Source: CAADGU01 sp035444285 (GTDB lineage Bacteria; Chloroflexota; Anaerolineae; Promineifilales; Promineifilaceae). Taken from it: a stretch of DNA of 64,000 bases. Made by a program: the position numbers and the translations under genes. The notes under the pieces were generated by a model. The model worked only from the letters and a program-made list of their open reading frames with translations, did not search any database and was not told the DNA's origin. Location of the stretch: assembly GCA_035444285.1 (NCBI GenBank), contig DAOMOK010000025.1:1-64000 (forward strand), read 5' to 3'. How positions within the stretch are numbered: position 1 is the first letter of the stretch; each line of letters opens with the position of its first letter. Positions 52,076-60,921 of this stretch are shown here, piece by piece.

Positions 52076-52450
52076 CTACTGCACAACCACCTTACCCCGC
52101 AGCATACCCATCTGGCACTGGAAGGGAATTTCACCCCGTTGTTGGGGGGTGAACTCAATCGCCACCGTTTCCCCTTCCGGCAACTTGGCCGATTGACCAA
52201 TCTTGTCAAAGACGACCATCTCGCTGCACATGGCCGATTCTTGCCGGTTAAAGTGCAGCCGGACGGGCTTGCCCTGCTTGACCACGATCACATCGGGATC
52301 GTAGCCGCCTTTCACCTTAATTTGCGCTTCCTGCACGCCACCTACATCCGCAACCTGGATGCCTTCCCGGCGGTAAAGCCAGAAGTACCAGACGATGAGG
52401 GCGATAAGGGCAAGTCCAGTAACGTTAACGATAATCTGTGTAAGTGTCAT
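52076..52450 (-). CDS. Membrane-anchored cupredoxin
   Basis: This 124-aa protein has an N-terminal membrane helix (about 6-26) and a cupredoxin domain (YDPDVIVVKQGKPVRLHFNRQESAMCSEMVVF, VAIEFTPQQRGEIPFQCQMGMLRGKVVV). Likely copper ligands are Cys75, Cys112, Met114 and Met116, with His66 nearby. AGGAGTTTTTATC precedes the ATG. It lies 15 nt after the copper pump gene and probably receives or buffers copper outside the membrane. Confidence 0.88.
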   Translation of the reverse strand: MTLTQIIVNVTGLALIALIVWYFWLYRREGIQVADVGGVQEAQIKVKGGYDPDVIVVKQGKPVRLHFNRQESAMCSEMVVFDKIGQSAKLPEGETVAIEFTPQQRGEIPFQCQMGMLRGKVVVQ

Positions 52451-52465
52451 GATAAAAACTCCTAA

Positions 52466-55177
52466 TTAAGCTGCCATTTCGGCCGTTTCCGCAAAGCTTC
52501 TGGCTTTGAAGAAACGGAGCCGGTTGGCATTCGAGACGACAGTCACGCTGGAGGCGGCCATGGCGGCCCCGGCAATCAGGGGCGAGAGCAGCAGCCCGAA
52601 GAAGGGAAAGAGGACGCCGGCGGCCACCGGGATGCCCAACGAGTTGTAGGCAAAGGCCCCAAACAGGCTCTGTTTGGCGTTGCGCATGGTCGCTTTGGAA
52701 ATCTCGATGGCATAGGCTACGCCCTTCAGGCTGCCGCTCATCAGGGTGATGTCGGCGGCCTCAATGGCCACATCCGTGCCGGTGCCGATGGCAAAACCAA
52801 CGTCGGCCTCGACCAGCGCCGGCGCGTCGTTGATGCCGTCGCCGACCATGCCCACCTTTTTGCCGCCCACTTTGAGCATGTGGACTTCTTGCGCCTTGTC
52901 TTCCGGCAGCACCTCGGCCAGCACGCTCTCGATACCTACCTGCCGGGCAATTGCCTGGGCAGTGCGTTTGTTATCGCCGGTGAGCATCATCACTTCCAGC
53001 CCCATCTCCTGCATCACGCGGATGGCCTGGATGGAGTCTTCTTTGATGGTATCGGCGACGGCGACCACACCGGCGGCACGGCCGTCCACAGCCACGTACA
53101 TCGCCGTTTTGCCTTCACCTTGCAACCGCTGCACATCAGCTTCAATGGCGCTGGTCTCAATGTCGTGGCGGCGCATCAGCTTGATGTTGCCAACCAGTAC
53201 CTCGTGACCTTCGACAATCGTTTCCACGCCATGGCCGGGCACAGCATCGAACTCGGTGGGTTCAACCAGCGCCGCGCCCTGGTTGCGAGCGCCCTCGACG
53301 ATGGCCTGGGCCAATGGATGTTCGCTGAGCAAATCGGCGCTGGCTGCGTTGCGCAGCAGCGCCGCCGTTTCAAAGCCGTTGGCCGGAACGGTGTCGGTTA
53401 GCTCTGGCTTGCCCTTGGTGATGGTGCCCGTTTTATCCAGCACAACCACGTTAAGCTGGGAAGCGGTTTGCAGCGCCTCGCCGTTGCGGATGAGAACGCC
53501 ATGTTCAGCGCCTTTGCCCACGCCGGCGACCAGGCTCATGGGTACGGCCATGCCTACCGCGCAGGGGCAGGCGATGATGAGGACGGTGACGGCCGTGACG
53601 ATAGCAAAGGCCAGCGCCGGACTCGGTCCAAAGTTGAACCAGACCAGGAAGGTAAGGATAGCGATAATCATCACCGCCGGGACAAAGTAACTGGAAACCA
53701 CGTCCACCAGCCGGGCGATGGGCGCTTTGGAACCCATGGCGTCCTGCACCATTTTCACGATTTGGGCCAGGGCGGTGTCTTTGCCCACCTTGGTGGCCCG
53801 GAATTTGAAGCTGCCGGTGGTGTTGACCGTAGCGCCGATGACCTCGTCGCCAACTTTCTTGTCCACCGGCAGGCTTTCACCGGTGACCATAGATTCATCA
53901 ATGGCGGAACGGCCGTCAATAATCTCACCATCTACCGGAATCTTGTCACCCGGACGGACGACGACCACGTCGCCGACCAGCACTTCCTCGACCGGAATCT
54001 CAATTTCCTGCCCATCCCGCAGCACACGGGCCATTTTGGCCTGCAAATCCAACAGCTTGCGGATGGCCTGGCTGGTCTGGCCCTTGGCCCGCACTTCCAA
54101 TGCCTGGCCTAATATCACCAGGGCAGTGACCACGGCCGTGACATCATAAAAAGGCGTCGCCGTTCCTTCCGGGAAAATGCTGGGGATGATGAGGGCCACC
54201 GTCGAGTAAATCCAGGCGGCGCTGGTGCCCAGGGCAATCAGGGTGTTCATGTCGGCTGCGTGATGCTTGAACGCAGCCCAGCCGCCGGTGAAGAACTGCC
54301 GCCCGGAATAAACCATCACCGGCAGGGTGACGACCCCCGACAAAATAAACAGCCAGCGAATGAGCGTCTCTGAAGCCTCAGCCACGAACAGGTTGGGCAG
54401 GTAAAGCCAGGGAAGTTCCGGGTAAGCCACCAATATCACCGGGATAGAGATGATGGCCGCAAACCAGAATTTGCGCATCAGGCTCTGGTATTCGCGTTGG
54501 TGCGCGGCCGTTTCCTCGTCTACGCCTTCTTCCTGTTCCACCGGGCGGGCGGCCTGGTAGCCAGTGGACTCGATGGCCGCCTGCACGGCGGCAAAGTCTA
54601 CCTGCTCAGGAACGTAGCGGATCAGGGCTGTGTCAGTGCCGGGGCTGACGCTGGCTTCTAGCACGCCGGGCAGGTCGTTCAAGGCTTCTTCGATGAAACC
54701 CACGCAGGAAGCGCAGTGCAAGCCGGGGGTAATGCGCACCCGCATTTCGGCCGTGCCCACGTTGTAGCCGGCCTTCTTGACGGCCCCGATGAAATCACTC
54801 ACGTCTGCCTGTTTTGGATCGTAGGTGACGTGGGCTTTGCTCTGGGTAAAATTCACGTGAGCCTCGGTCACACCAGGCACGGCTTGCAGGTTTCGCTCGA
54901 CCGTCATCACGCAAGTGCTGCAAGTCAGCCCAGCGATGGGCAGTTCTACATGTAGCGGGCCGGACAAGTCGGGATTGAATCCGGTGGTGGCGGAACCGGC
55001 CAGCGATTCCACGACGTTGCAGCCCATCTCCTGATGCGCGTACTGATGCGGATTGGCGTCAAATATCTCGGCGCACCGGGCTGAACAAAAATAGAAGGTT
55101 TGTCCCATGTGGTCGCGTTTGGCAGCGGCCGTTTCGGGGTTTACTTCCATCCCGCAAACTGGGTCTTTGACCATCAT
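52466..55177 (-). CDS. copA: Copper-translocating P1B-type ATPase with YHS and two HMA domains
   Basis: This 903-aa copper exporter has an N-terminal YHS domain (VKDPVCGMEVNPE, FYFCSARCAEIF; 1-50), then HMA1 with TCSTC and HMA2 with HCASC (about 60-200), and eight membrane helices. Helix 6 carries CPC in ACPCAVGMA (about 536). Other motifs are the phosphorylated Asp in DKTGTITKG (about 578), SEHPLAQAI, and the hinge GDGINDAPAL (about 778-787), ending MAASSVTVVSNANRLRFF with the Ser/Asn copper sites. AAGGAGATAAG fixes the ATG at 55177 (a second ATG follows). It leads a coupled block of about ten genes of metal and redox function, and 390 bp lie upstream to the next gene. Confidence 0.95.
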   Translation of the reverse strand: MMVKDPVCGMEVNPETAAAKRDHMGQTFYFCSARCAEIFDANPHQYAHQEMGCNVVESLAGSATTGFNPDLSGPLHVELPIAGLTCSTCVMTVERNLQAVPGVTEAHVNFTQSKAHVTYDPKQADVSDFIGAVKKAGYNVGTAEMRVRITPGLHCASCVGFIEEALNDLPGVLEASVSPGTDTALIRYVPEQVDFAAVQAAIESTGYQAARPVEQEEGVDEETAAHQREYQSLMRKFWFAAIISIPVILVAYPELPWLYLPNLFVAEASETLIRWLFILSGVVTLPVMVYSGRQFFTGGWAAFKHHAADMNTLIALGTSAAWIYSTVALIIPSIFPEGTATPFYDVTAVVTALVILGQALEVRAKGQTSQAIRKLLDLQAKMARVLRDGQEIEIPVEEVLVGDVVVVRPGDKIPVDGEIIDGRSAIDESMVTGESLPVDKKVGDEVIGATVNTTGSFKFRATKVGKDTALAQIVKMVQDAMGSKAPIARLVDVVSSYFVPAVMIIAILTFLVWFNFGPSPALAFAIVTAVTVLIIACPCAVGMAVPMSLVAGVGKGAEHGVLIRNGEALQTASQLNVVVLDKTGTITKGKPELTDTVPANGFETAALLRNAASADLLSEHPLAQAIVEGARNQGAALVEPTEFDAVPGHGVETIVEGHEVLVGNIKLMRRHDIETSAIEADVQRLQGEGKTAMYVAVDGRAAGVVAVADTIKEDSIQAIRVMQEMGLEVMMLTGDNKRTAQAIARQVGIESVLAEVLPEDKAQEVHMLKVGGKKVGMVGDGINDAPALVEADVGFAIGTGTDVAIEAADITLMSGSLKGVAYAIEISKATMRNAKQSLFGAFAYNSLGIPVAAGVLFPFFGLLLSPLIAGAAMAASSVTVVSNANRLRFFKARSFAETAEMAA

Positions 55178-55514
55178 CTTATCTCCTTCATGAATTTTTG
55201 GTTCAAGGGTATAGAGGCGGAAACAACGGCCGTTGCTTGCTTTCCCCAATAGGCAAGGTGGCGCCAGGTTAACATCCAGATCAAGGCAGTTGTCAAGGGA
55301 AAATCGATTGTTATTACCACTGCTGATACTCCTTCACTAAATGAACCGCTTTTGAACGGCCCACAGGTTTTCAGGTTATGGGCCTCCATCATTTGCATTG
55401 TACATCTGGGCCTATTCCAGTGTAAGCGCAGCTTGGCGGTTGCGAGCATAGGCAAATTGGCGCATGTTGCCTCTAGGTGGAACCACTTACTTTTGCCAAT
55501 AGTCAATGGAACCC

Positions 55515-55541
55515 TTGGGTCTTGAGCGGTGTAGCTATAAT
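55515..55541 (+). promoter_or_regulatory. Candidate promoter of the CxxCH lipoprotein gene
   Basis: TATAAT at 55536-55541 is preceded at 15 bp by TTGGGT (55515-55520) and lies 29 nt before the ATG at 55571. GGAGGC lies in front of the start. The rest of the gap 55178-55500 must also hold the copA promoter in the other direction. I see no clear CueR or CsoR operator in it. Confidence 0.45.
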
Positions 55542-55570
55542 AGAGTTGCTGCGCTTGACGGAGGCTTGAC

Positions 55571-57031
55571 ATGAAACGCAAATTAAAGCGGCCAGTTCGT
55601 TTGCTGATTGTTATATGGGTCTTTGCTGCCGCCGGTTGTCGCACACCCAAAACGGCCGATCTCCCAACAACGTCAACCTTAATTACTACGGCCGTCGATT
55701 CCATCAACGCCACCACCCCAACTGCAGATGCCAGCCCCTCCGAATATGCTCTGCCGGCAGCAACTGAATCTTTTGGCAATGTTGAAACCGGACAGCCTGT
55801 GAACGGCTCTACCCTTGCTATCACACCATCCCTGGCACCGGCTCCCAAGGAATCTCTGCCTGCTGCAACCGGTGAAGACAGATGGGCCGTCTATCACTCC
55901 GATCCACAGCACCTCTGGAATCGCCTGTTTCGCCAATTCTTTAGACGCACTACGAACGAGGGTGAGGAGTATGGGTGGGATGCAATTGATCCACTCTTGT
56001 GGCCTGAAACCACACATTTGTTTGAGATCGCTACTTACCAACAAACCGTCCAACTGCTCGACGAATTCCTCGCTACGGATGGTGAAATGTTGATTAGAGA
56101 TCCTCTCAAACGGGCTATGTTTCAGCGCGACTTATGGGCAGTCTTTGACTGGTTAGGGCTTCGTACTGACAACCACACCGAACAGCGTCAGGAATTACAA
56201 TGGCGGATCGCTCGCATTATGCAAAAAGTGGCCCTTACGCAGCAGGAGATTTTATTGTTACCAGACAACTATATGACGGCCGTAAAATCCGGCGTTTTTC
56301 AGGCAACTTACCAGAACGAGAATCCCAACGCCCCCTTCTTGCCTACTGGTTTGTTTGCGCGAAACGGGGAGTGGGTGACTGTTGGACGCCAGGGCGGGCC
56401 AATTGCCATGACGCATACCACAGAGTTTCCCTTTTTGGGACGCTCCGCCTTTCTGGTCTTTATCAGAGTTCCCGGTGGCCGGGAAGCAACACTGTCCTTT
56501 CTGTGGGAGCTAAATACGGAACAATCACCGGGCCTGCCTGTCGGTTTAGAAGTCGCGTTGGTCAGGCGGGGCCTGCTCATTGACCAGCAGGGCAACGTAA
56601 TAGCTTCGCCGATTGTCGAGACAATCCAGCTTCGTCACTTTCGCCCTCAGCAGAGCTTCTATAACTTCGGATTGTATCGAAATCGTTTGTTTGCAGAAGC
56701 CTCCGGTGGACTGCAGCCAGTGGATAAAGAGATAATGCTGTTCTTCTCGCACGGCGATGTGTTTTCGATGGATTATTTTGGAGAAGTCGCCATAGATGTA
56801 TGCGCGGGTTGCCACACTGACGCCGGCCTAGGCATCATGGGTATCAAGAGCATTTTGAGCTACTCGCGAGCAAGATTTCCCCTGCCCAACGGACAACGGC
56901 CGATCTTATCCGTCACAACGCCTGAGTACGAAGTGGAGGCGGTTATCACTTGGAAGACGCAGCAGGAGAGTTGGCAAAGACTCCAGGGGTTATGGAATGA
57001 AACGATTTCATTTAGCGTACCGCATCCGTAG
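55571..57031 (+). CDS. Lipoprotein with one c-type haem motif, unrecognised family
   Basis: This 486-aa exported protein has a signal and lipobox FAAAGC (lipid Cys23), a Thr/Pro/Ala linker to about residue 95, then a long globular region that I do not recognise (RWAVYHSDPQHLWNRLFRQFF, LLLPDNYMTAVKSG, PGGREATLSFLWELN). Near the end is one haem c motif, CAGCH (Cys411, Cys414, His415), followed by TDAGLGIMGIKSIL. A late single haem in a large lipoprotein suggests an electron-transfer or haem-bound peroxidase-like role. The position between the copper block and the CcdA-type gene fits a need for cytochrome c maturation. Confidence 0.8.
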   Translation: MKRKLKRPVRLLIVIWVFAAAGCRTPKTADLPTTSTLITTAVDSINATTPTADASPSEYALPAATESFGNVETGQPVNGSTLAITPSLAPAPKESLPAATGEDRWAVYHSDPQHLWNRLFRQFFRRTTNEGEEYGWDAIDPLLWPETTHLFEIATYQQTVQLLDEFLATDGEMLIRDPLKRAMFQRDLWAVFDWLGLRTDNHTEQRQELQWRIARIMQKVALTQQEILLLPDNYMTAVKSGVFQATYQNENPNAPFLPTGLFARNGEWVTVGRQGGPIAMTHTTEFPFLGRSAFLVFIRVPGGREATLSFLWELNTEQSPGLPVGLEVALVRRGLLIDQQGNVIASPIVETIQLRHFRPQQSFYNFGLYRNRLFAEASGGLQPVDKEIMLFFSHGDVFSMDYFGEVAIDVCAGCHTDAGLGIMGIKSILSYSRARFPLPNGQRPILSVTTPEYEVEAVITWKTQQESWQRLQGLWNETISFSVPHP

Positions 57032-57041
57032 TGTTCAACGT

Positions 57042-57083
57042 GAGCGCCAAATAGCGTATGCCGGGATAGGGCATTTGGCGCTC
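57042..57083. terminator. Stem-loop behind the lipoprotein gene
   Basis: GAGCGCCAAAT (57042-57052) and ATTTGGCGCTC (57073-57083) form a perfect 11-bp stem with a 20-nt loop, starting 10 nt after the stop codon. No T run follows, so termination is not certain. Confidence 0.5.
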
Positions 57084-57161
57084 CCTTCGCCGGCGACATT
57101 ACCGTATAGTTGCTGGTGAGGCTAACCAATGGCGTGCGCCATCCTGGTGACGCCTGGACAC

Positions 57162-57189
57162 TTACGCCTGATGAATACACCCTTATAAT
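57162..57189 (+). promoter_or_regulatory. Candidate promoter of the CuA-like cupredoxin gene
   Basis: TTACGC at 57162-57167 and TATAAT at 57184-57189 are 16 bp apart. The ATG at 57211 follows with AGAGGATG upstream as ribosome site. Confidence 0.4.
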
Positions 57190-57210
57190 CGAAAAGAGGA
57201 TGAATAAGCC

Positions 57211-57669
57211 ATGAACAAAAACATCCGTAAAGACCGTAAACAGGCCCGGCAGCGCCAAAAGCGAAATCGGGCGATTACCTTTGCTCTCATTGTTGTGGGC
57301 GTGCTGGGCCTGGCTGGCTACCTGCTGGCCGCAGCTTTCTCCCGGCCGGCGCTCGAACCGCTGGCCGGCGATGTCATCGAAATTGCCGCCGACATGGGCG
57401 GTTTTGACCGGCAGGAAATCCATATCAAGGCTGGCGCACCGGTTACGCTCCGGCTGACCAGCCTGGACAACCAATTCCATACCGATGGCGGCGGCCAGCA
57501 CCAATGGGCCGTAGATGAATTGGGCGTCAGCGTGATTGCCCCGCCCAAAGGGGCGAACACGGTGACGTTTACGCCGGACTTACCCGGCACGTACACCTTC
57601 TACTGCGACATCTGTTGTGGCGGCCGGGCCAACCCCACTATGCAGGGCACGCTCATTGTGGAGGCGTAA
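57211..57669 (+). CDS. Membrane-anchored cupredoxin with an altered CuA-like site
   Basis: This 152-aa protein has a very basic cytosolic start, a membrane helix (about 22-42) and a cupredoxin domain. His90 (NQFHTDGGGQH) occupies the position of the first histidine of COX2/NosZ-type sites. The late loop reads YCDICCGGRANPTMQG, with Cys132, Cys135, Cys136 and Met144. A standard CuA loop is C-x3-C-x3-H-x2-M; here the His is missing and a third Cys is present. It could be a mononuclear or modified copper site. The DsbD/CcdA gene follows 3 nt later. Confidence 0.85.
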   Translation: MNKNIRKDRKQARQRQKRNRAITFALIVVGVLGLAGYLLAAAFSRPALEPLAGDVIEIAADMGGFDRQEIHIKAGAPVTLRLTSLDNQFHTDGGGQHQWAVDELGVSVIAPPKGANTVTFTPDLPGTYTFYCDICCGGRANPTMQGTLIVEA

Positions 57670-57672
57670 CCC

Positions 57673-58497
57673 ATGACCCGGTCACTGCGGCTTCATACCA
57701 TCGCCATCGTTTCACTCCTGGGGTTGATTGCTCTCGGCGCAGTGGCCCTCACCGGTTTCTGGCACCCCGAGGCGCCGGCCGAGGCCATGCGGGCGTACCT
57801 GCCCCAAATTACACTACCAACCGTGATCCTGGCCGGCCTGGTGGACGGCATCAATCCGTGCGCCTTTACCGTGCTGCTGCTGTTTATCACCGCGCTGTTG
57901 GCTACGCTGCAAGCCGGGCAGCACAGCGTGAATGTTGCGCGTATGCGGCTGATTGGGATGGGCAGCATTTACATTGGGGCTATCTTCTTCACCTACCTGG
58001 CGTTAGGGGTGGGCCTGCTCAAGTCGGTAGACTTTTTCACGCAGCAGCACGCGCTGGCCCGCTTAGGCGCGCTGTTTGCTATCCTGTTTGGCCTGTGGAT
58101 GGTGAAGGATTACTTTCTGCCAGATGTGGGCTGGCAGCTGCAAGCGCCGGGTAAGGTAGGGGCTATTGCACGCCAGTCTGCCCGTAAAGCAACCATCCCT
58201 GCCTTGGTCGCGGGAGGATTTCTCATCGGTTTATGCACGGTGCCTTGCAGTGGCGCTGTCTATTTAGGGGTGTTAAGCCTGCTGGCTTTGCAGCCGACGG
58301 CGCTCCTGGGCTATGGTTACCTGGTGCTGTACAACGTTGTTTTTGTGCTGCCACTGGTGGCCATCCTGGTAGCTGCTTCGGCCCGGCCTACCCTGAATCG
58401 CCTGGCACACTGGAACCTACACCACAAGGAGTGGGTGCGGCTGGCGCTCGGCGGGGGCGTGATCGTGATGGGGCTGGTTATTTTGGTCATGGTATGA
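57673..58497 (+). CDS. DsbD/CcdA-type thiol-disulfide transmembrane protein
   Basis: This 274-aa protein has a signal-like first helix and a six- to seven-helix DsbD/CcdA core. The redox pair of cysteines is Cys63 in GINPCAF (helix 1) and Cys188/Cys192 in LCTVPCSGAVY. It would move reducing equivalents across the membrane for cytochrome c maturation or for metal-site thiols such as those of the preceding cupredoxin. The ATG lies 3 nt after the cupredoxin stop, with GGAGG inside that gene's end. The last 81 nt overlap a convergent small gene. Confidence 0.9.
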   Translation: MTRSLRLHTIAIVSLLGLIALGAVALTGFWHPEAPAEAMRAYLPQITLPTVILAGLVDGINPCAFTVLLLFITALLATLQAGQHSVNVARMRLIGMGSIYIGAIFFTYLALGVGLLKSVDFFTQQHALARLGALFAILFGLWMVKDYFLPDVGWQLQAPGKVGAIARQSARKATIPALVAGGFLIGLCTVPCSGAVYLGVLSLLALQPTALLGYGYLVLYNVVFVLPLVAILVAASARPTLNRLAHWNLHHKEWVRLALGGGVIVMGLVILVMV

Positions 58498-58725
58498 AAG
58501 CCACAGGATGACACCCACACCGGTTTTGCCGGTGAGTGGGCCGGCCGGGTTCCACCAGTTTAGCGCGTTCCTCAAGCCTTCGCTGATGACTGCGCCGGTC
58601 GTCATCAGGCCGATAGTCAGAACGCCAATGTCGCTAGAAACGAGGGCAGCCGCGGCCGGTCCGGTGGTAACGGCCGCCTGCTCATGGAGCTTATTTTTCT
58701 CTTCAGGAGCGGTGTCAGTTGTCAT
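58417..58725 (-). pseudogene. Small membrane protein gene with a replaced 3' end
   Basis: From the ATG at 58725 (TAGGAGAAGTAAAAG upstream) the frame reads TTDTAPEEKNKLHEQAAVTT, VSSDIGVLTIGLMTTGAVISEGLRNALNWWNPAGPLTGKTGVGVILWL, as in a family of two-helix proteins that I recognise from Chloroflexota. Where the second helix should continue, it turns into SYHDQNNQPHHDHAPAE, which is only the antisense of the DsbD/CcdA gene end. The family's last helix is missing. A deletion probably joined the two convergent genes. Confidence 0.65.
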
Positions 58726-58767
58726 CTTTTACTTCTCCTATCGATTATCAATGCATGGTCTATCCGA

Positions 58768-59298
58768 TTACAGGATGGGGGCTGCCTTGGTAATGAGCGC
58801 GCCAAACAGCCCGGCAATGGCGGCGGCAAAGGCAAGGATGAATAGAACCATCACCGTTTTGCGCAGCCGATCATTCTGGGCCAGTTCGGGGCCGTACTTC
58901 CAGGTGATGTAGAAAACGGCCGTCGCCAGGATGGGCGCAAACCAAGCCACGTGCTCCTTCCACTCCATGCCAAAGGTGTGCCAGCCGGCCAGGTTCGGGT
59001 TGTCGAGCAAGAAGTAACGCAGGTAACCGGTCAGGTCTGTCACGCCTTCAGGCGGCCGGGCCCGATACCAGGGATAGACGATGTACGTCCCGCTGATGAC
59101 GGTGAGCCAGGCAATGAGAGCCATCAGGCCCGTGCCCCGCCTGATGCGTGGCAGCCGCTCCCGTATTCCTGCTGCGGTCACCAATTCTGGACGCAAACTA
59201 TAGAGGCTGGCCAGCCCGCCGGCGAAGGCCAGTAAAAAAACTGCACCAAAAATCATGCCGTGTGCGGCCGTCCACAATTCGCGAAGTGTCAGACTCAT
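58768..59298 (-). CDS. Four-helix membrane protein
   Basis: This 176-aa protein starts SLTLRELWTAAHGMIFGAVFLLAFAGG after AAGGAGGTTCCC. It has hydrophobic segments at about residues 12-34, 56-77, 114-132 and 146-170. The loop between helices 2 and 3 (PPEGVTDLTGYLRYFLLDNPNLAGWHTFGMEWKEHVAW) contains His and aromatic residues. The layout resembles DUF420-like or cytochrome-associated membrane proteins, but I cannot assign a family. Confidence 0.75.
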   Translation of the reverse strand: MSLTLRELWTAAHGMIFGAVFLLAFAGGLASLYSLRPELVTAAGIRERLPRIRRGTGLMALIAWLTVISGTYIVYPWYRARPPEGVTDLTGYLRYFLLDNPNLAGWHTFGMEWKEHVAWFAPILATAVFYITWKYGPELAQNDRLRKTVMVLFILAFAAAIAGLFGALITKAAPIL

Positions 59299-59313
59299 GG
59301 GAACCTCCTTTCC

Positions 59314-59520
59314 TTAACTGGAAGAGTTTTTAACCGTGCGCCAGCCGCAGATACCCCAGCAAATAAGCAGTAAAATGGGCAGCAGCGCCAAAGCTACGGT
59401 AAAAGCGACTGTCCGGCCGAATAGTGGCAAAATAACCAGCGCGATCAACGGCAACGAACAGAGCCACAATACAATCATCAAGGCCATCGTATCTGAAAAA
59501 ACGCTTAATTTAACGCGCAT
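59314..59520 (-). CDS. Small two-helix membrane protein
   Basis: This 68-aa protein starts MRVKLSVFSDTMALMIVLWLCSLPLIALVILP after GGAGGTTGTG. It has two hydrophobic segments (about 10-31 and 36-58) and ends CGWRTVKNSSS. It lies between the RNase gene and the four-helix protein gene, on the same strand with short gaps. Function is unknown. Confidence 0.6.
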   Translation of the reverse strand: MRVKLSVFSDTMALMIVLWLCSLPLIALVILPLFGRTVAFTVALALLPILLLICWGICGWRTVKNSSS

Positions 59521-59532
59521 CACAACCTCCAG

Positions 59533-60921
59533 TCAGGCCAGGGTGTAACTTTCTTCCCTGGCAGGAATAGTCGTTTGCCAGCTCCACTTTTCCAGATCGG
59601 TCTGCAGCGCCCGGCTGGCTTCTGGCTCGCCGTGGACGATGAATGTTTGTTGCGGCGGCCGTTCAAACCCGCCAAGCCAGCGCAGCAGCTCGTCGTGGCC
59701 GGCGTGGCCGGACAAGGCGTGCAGGCTGGCAATACGCGCCCGTACCGGGAATTCTTCGCCGTGAATGCGGATGCTTTTGGCCCCGTTGAGTAACCAGCGG
59801 CCGCGTGTGCCTTGCGCCTGGTAGCCCACGAGCAACACCACGTTGCGCGGGTCGGGCAGCCGCCACTTGAGGTGGTGCTTGATACGGCCGCCGGTACACA
59901 TGCCGCTGGCCGAGATAATGATGGCCGGGCCAGGGCGGGTGTTGAGCTGCTTGGATTCTTCCACGTCGCGCACAAAGTGAGTGTCAGGGCAGCGCAGCGG
60001 GCAGGCGTGTTCATCCATCAACAGGTTGACATCCAGGTTGTGGTCGTCGCCAAAGCGACAATAAATGTGGCTGGCATCCACGGCCATGGGACTATCAATA
60101 AAAATGGGAATCTCCGGCGCACGGCCGGCCTCTTGCAAGCGGCGCAGGTGGTAAAGCACCTGCTGGGTACGGCCGACAGCAAAGGCAGGAATGAGTAGTA
60201 CACCTTCCCTGGCGGTGATGTAATCCAGCACCTCCGCTAGCAAGGTGGCGATGTCATCGTCGCTGTGGCGGCGGCCACCATAGGTGGATTCGACAATCAG
60301 GGTATCGGCCGTTGCCATGGATGCAGGCGGTTTCATGACTGTCCCGTCGTAACGGCCCAGATCGCCAGAAAAAACAAGGCGATACGGGCCATCGGCCCCA
60401 TCCAGATTTACCTGTACTATCGCCGAGCCGAGTAAATGCCCCGCTGGCCACCAGGTAACCTCAACTTCATTCAGTTGCAGGGGTTCGTAAAATTGAACAG
60501 GAGAAAGCAGCCGCAGCGTCTCTTGCGCGTCGGCCGTAGTGTAGAGGGGCAGCGCCGGTTGGTGACGGCTGAACCCCTTTTTATTGGCATAAGCAGCGTC
60601 CTGCTCATGCAAATGGGCAGAATCGGGCAGCAGAATATCCAGTAAGGCGCAGGTCGCTTCGGTGGCATAGATGGGGCCACCAAAACCTTGCTGCACCAGC
60701 CGGGGCAGATAGCCGGTATGGTCAATGTGGGCGTGGGTCAGGATGACGGCATCAATTTGATCCAGCTGGATAGGGAATGGTTGCCAGTTGGCTTCTTTGT
60801 TCTGGCGGCCGCCCTGGAATAAGCCGCAATCTATAAGAATGTAACGGCCGTTTAGCCGCAGCATGAAGCGAGAGCCGGTCACTGTTCCGGCCGCGCCCAG
60901 AAATTGTAGGTCTATTATCAT
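59533..60921 (-). CDS. Metallo-beta-lactamase RNase of the CPSF/beta-CASP type
   Basis: This 462-aa protein has a zinc site with HAHIDH (His63, His65, Asp67, His68), further ligands in PAGHLLGSA and FSGDLGRYD, and the beta-CASP part with VLLIPAFAVGRTQQVLYHL and IIISASGMCTGGRIKHHL. It ends in a KH-free RMMBL-type region (ASLHALSGHAGHDELLRWL, FIVHGE). These are the features of the bacterial CPSF-like endoribonuclease group. The ATG at 60921 overlaps the MgtC stop by 4 nt, with GAGAGGAAAAGCGA upstream. It probably has a role in RNA turnover. Confidence 0.92.
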   Translation of the reverse strand: MIIDLQFLGAAGTVTGSRFMLRLNGRYILIDCGLFQGGRQNKEANWQPFPIQLDQIDAVILTHAHIDHTGYLPRLVQQGFGGPIYATEATCALLDILLPDSAHLHEQDAAYANKKGFSRHQPALPLYTTADAQETLRLLSPVQFYEPLQLNEVEVTWWPAGHLLGSAIVQVNLDGADGPYRLVFSGDLGRYDGTVMKPPASMATADTLIVESTYGGRRHSDDDIATLLAEVLDYITAREGVLLIPAFAVGRTQQVLYHLRRLQEAGRAPEIPIFIDSPMAVDASHIYCRFGDDHNLDVNLLMDEHACPLRCPDTHFVRDVEESKQLNTRPGPAIIISASGMCTGGRIKHHLKWRLPDPRNVVLLVGYQAQGTRGRWLLNGAKSIRIHGEEFPVRARIASLHALSGHAGHDELLRWLGGFERPPQQTFIVHGEPEASRALQTDLEKWSWQTTIPAREESYTLA

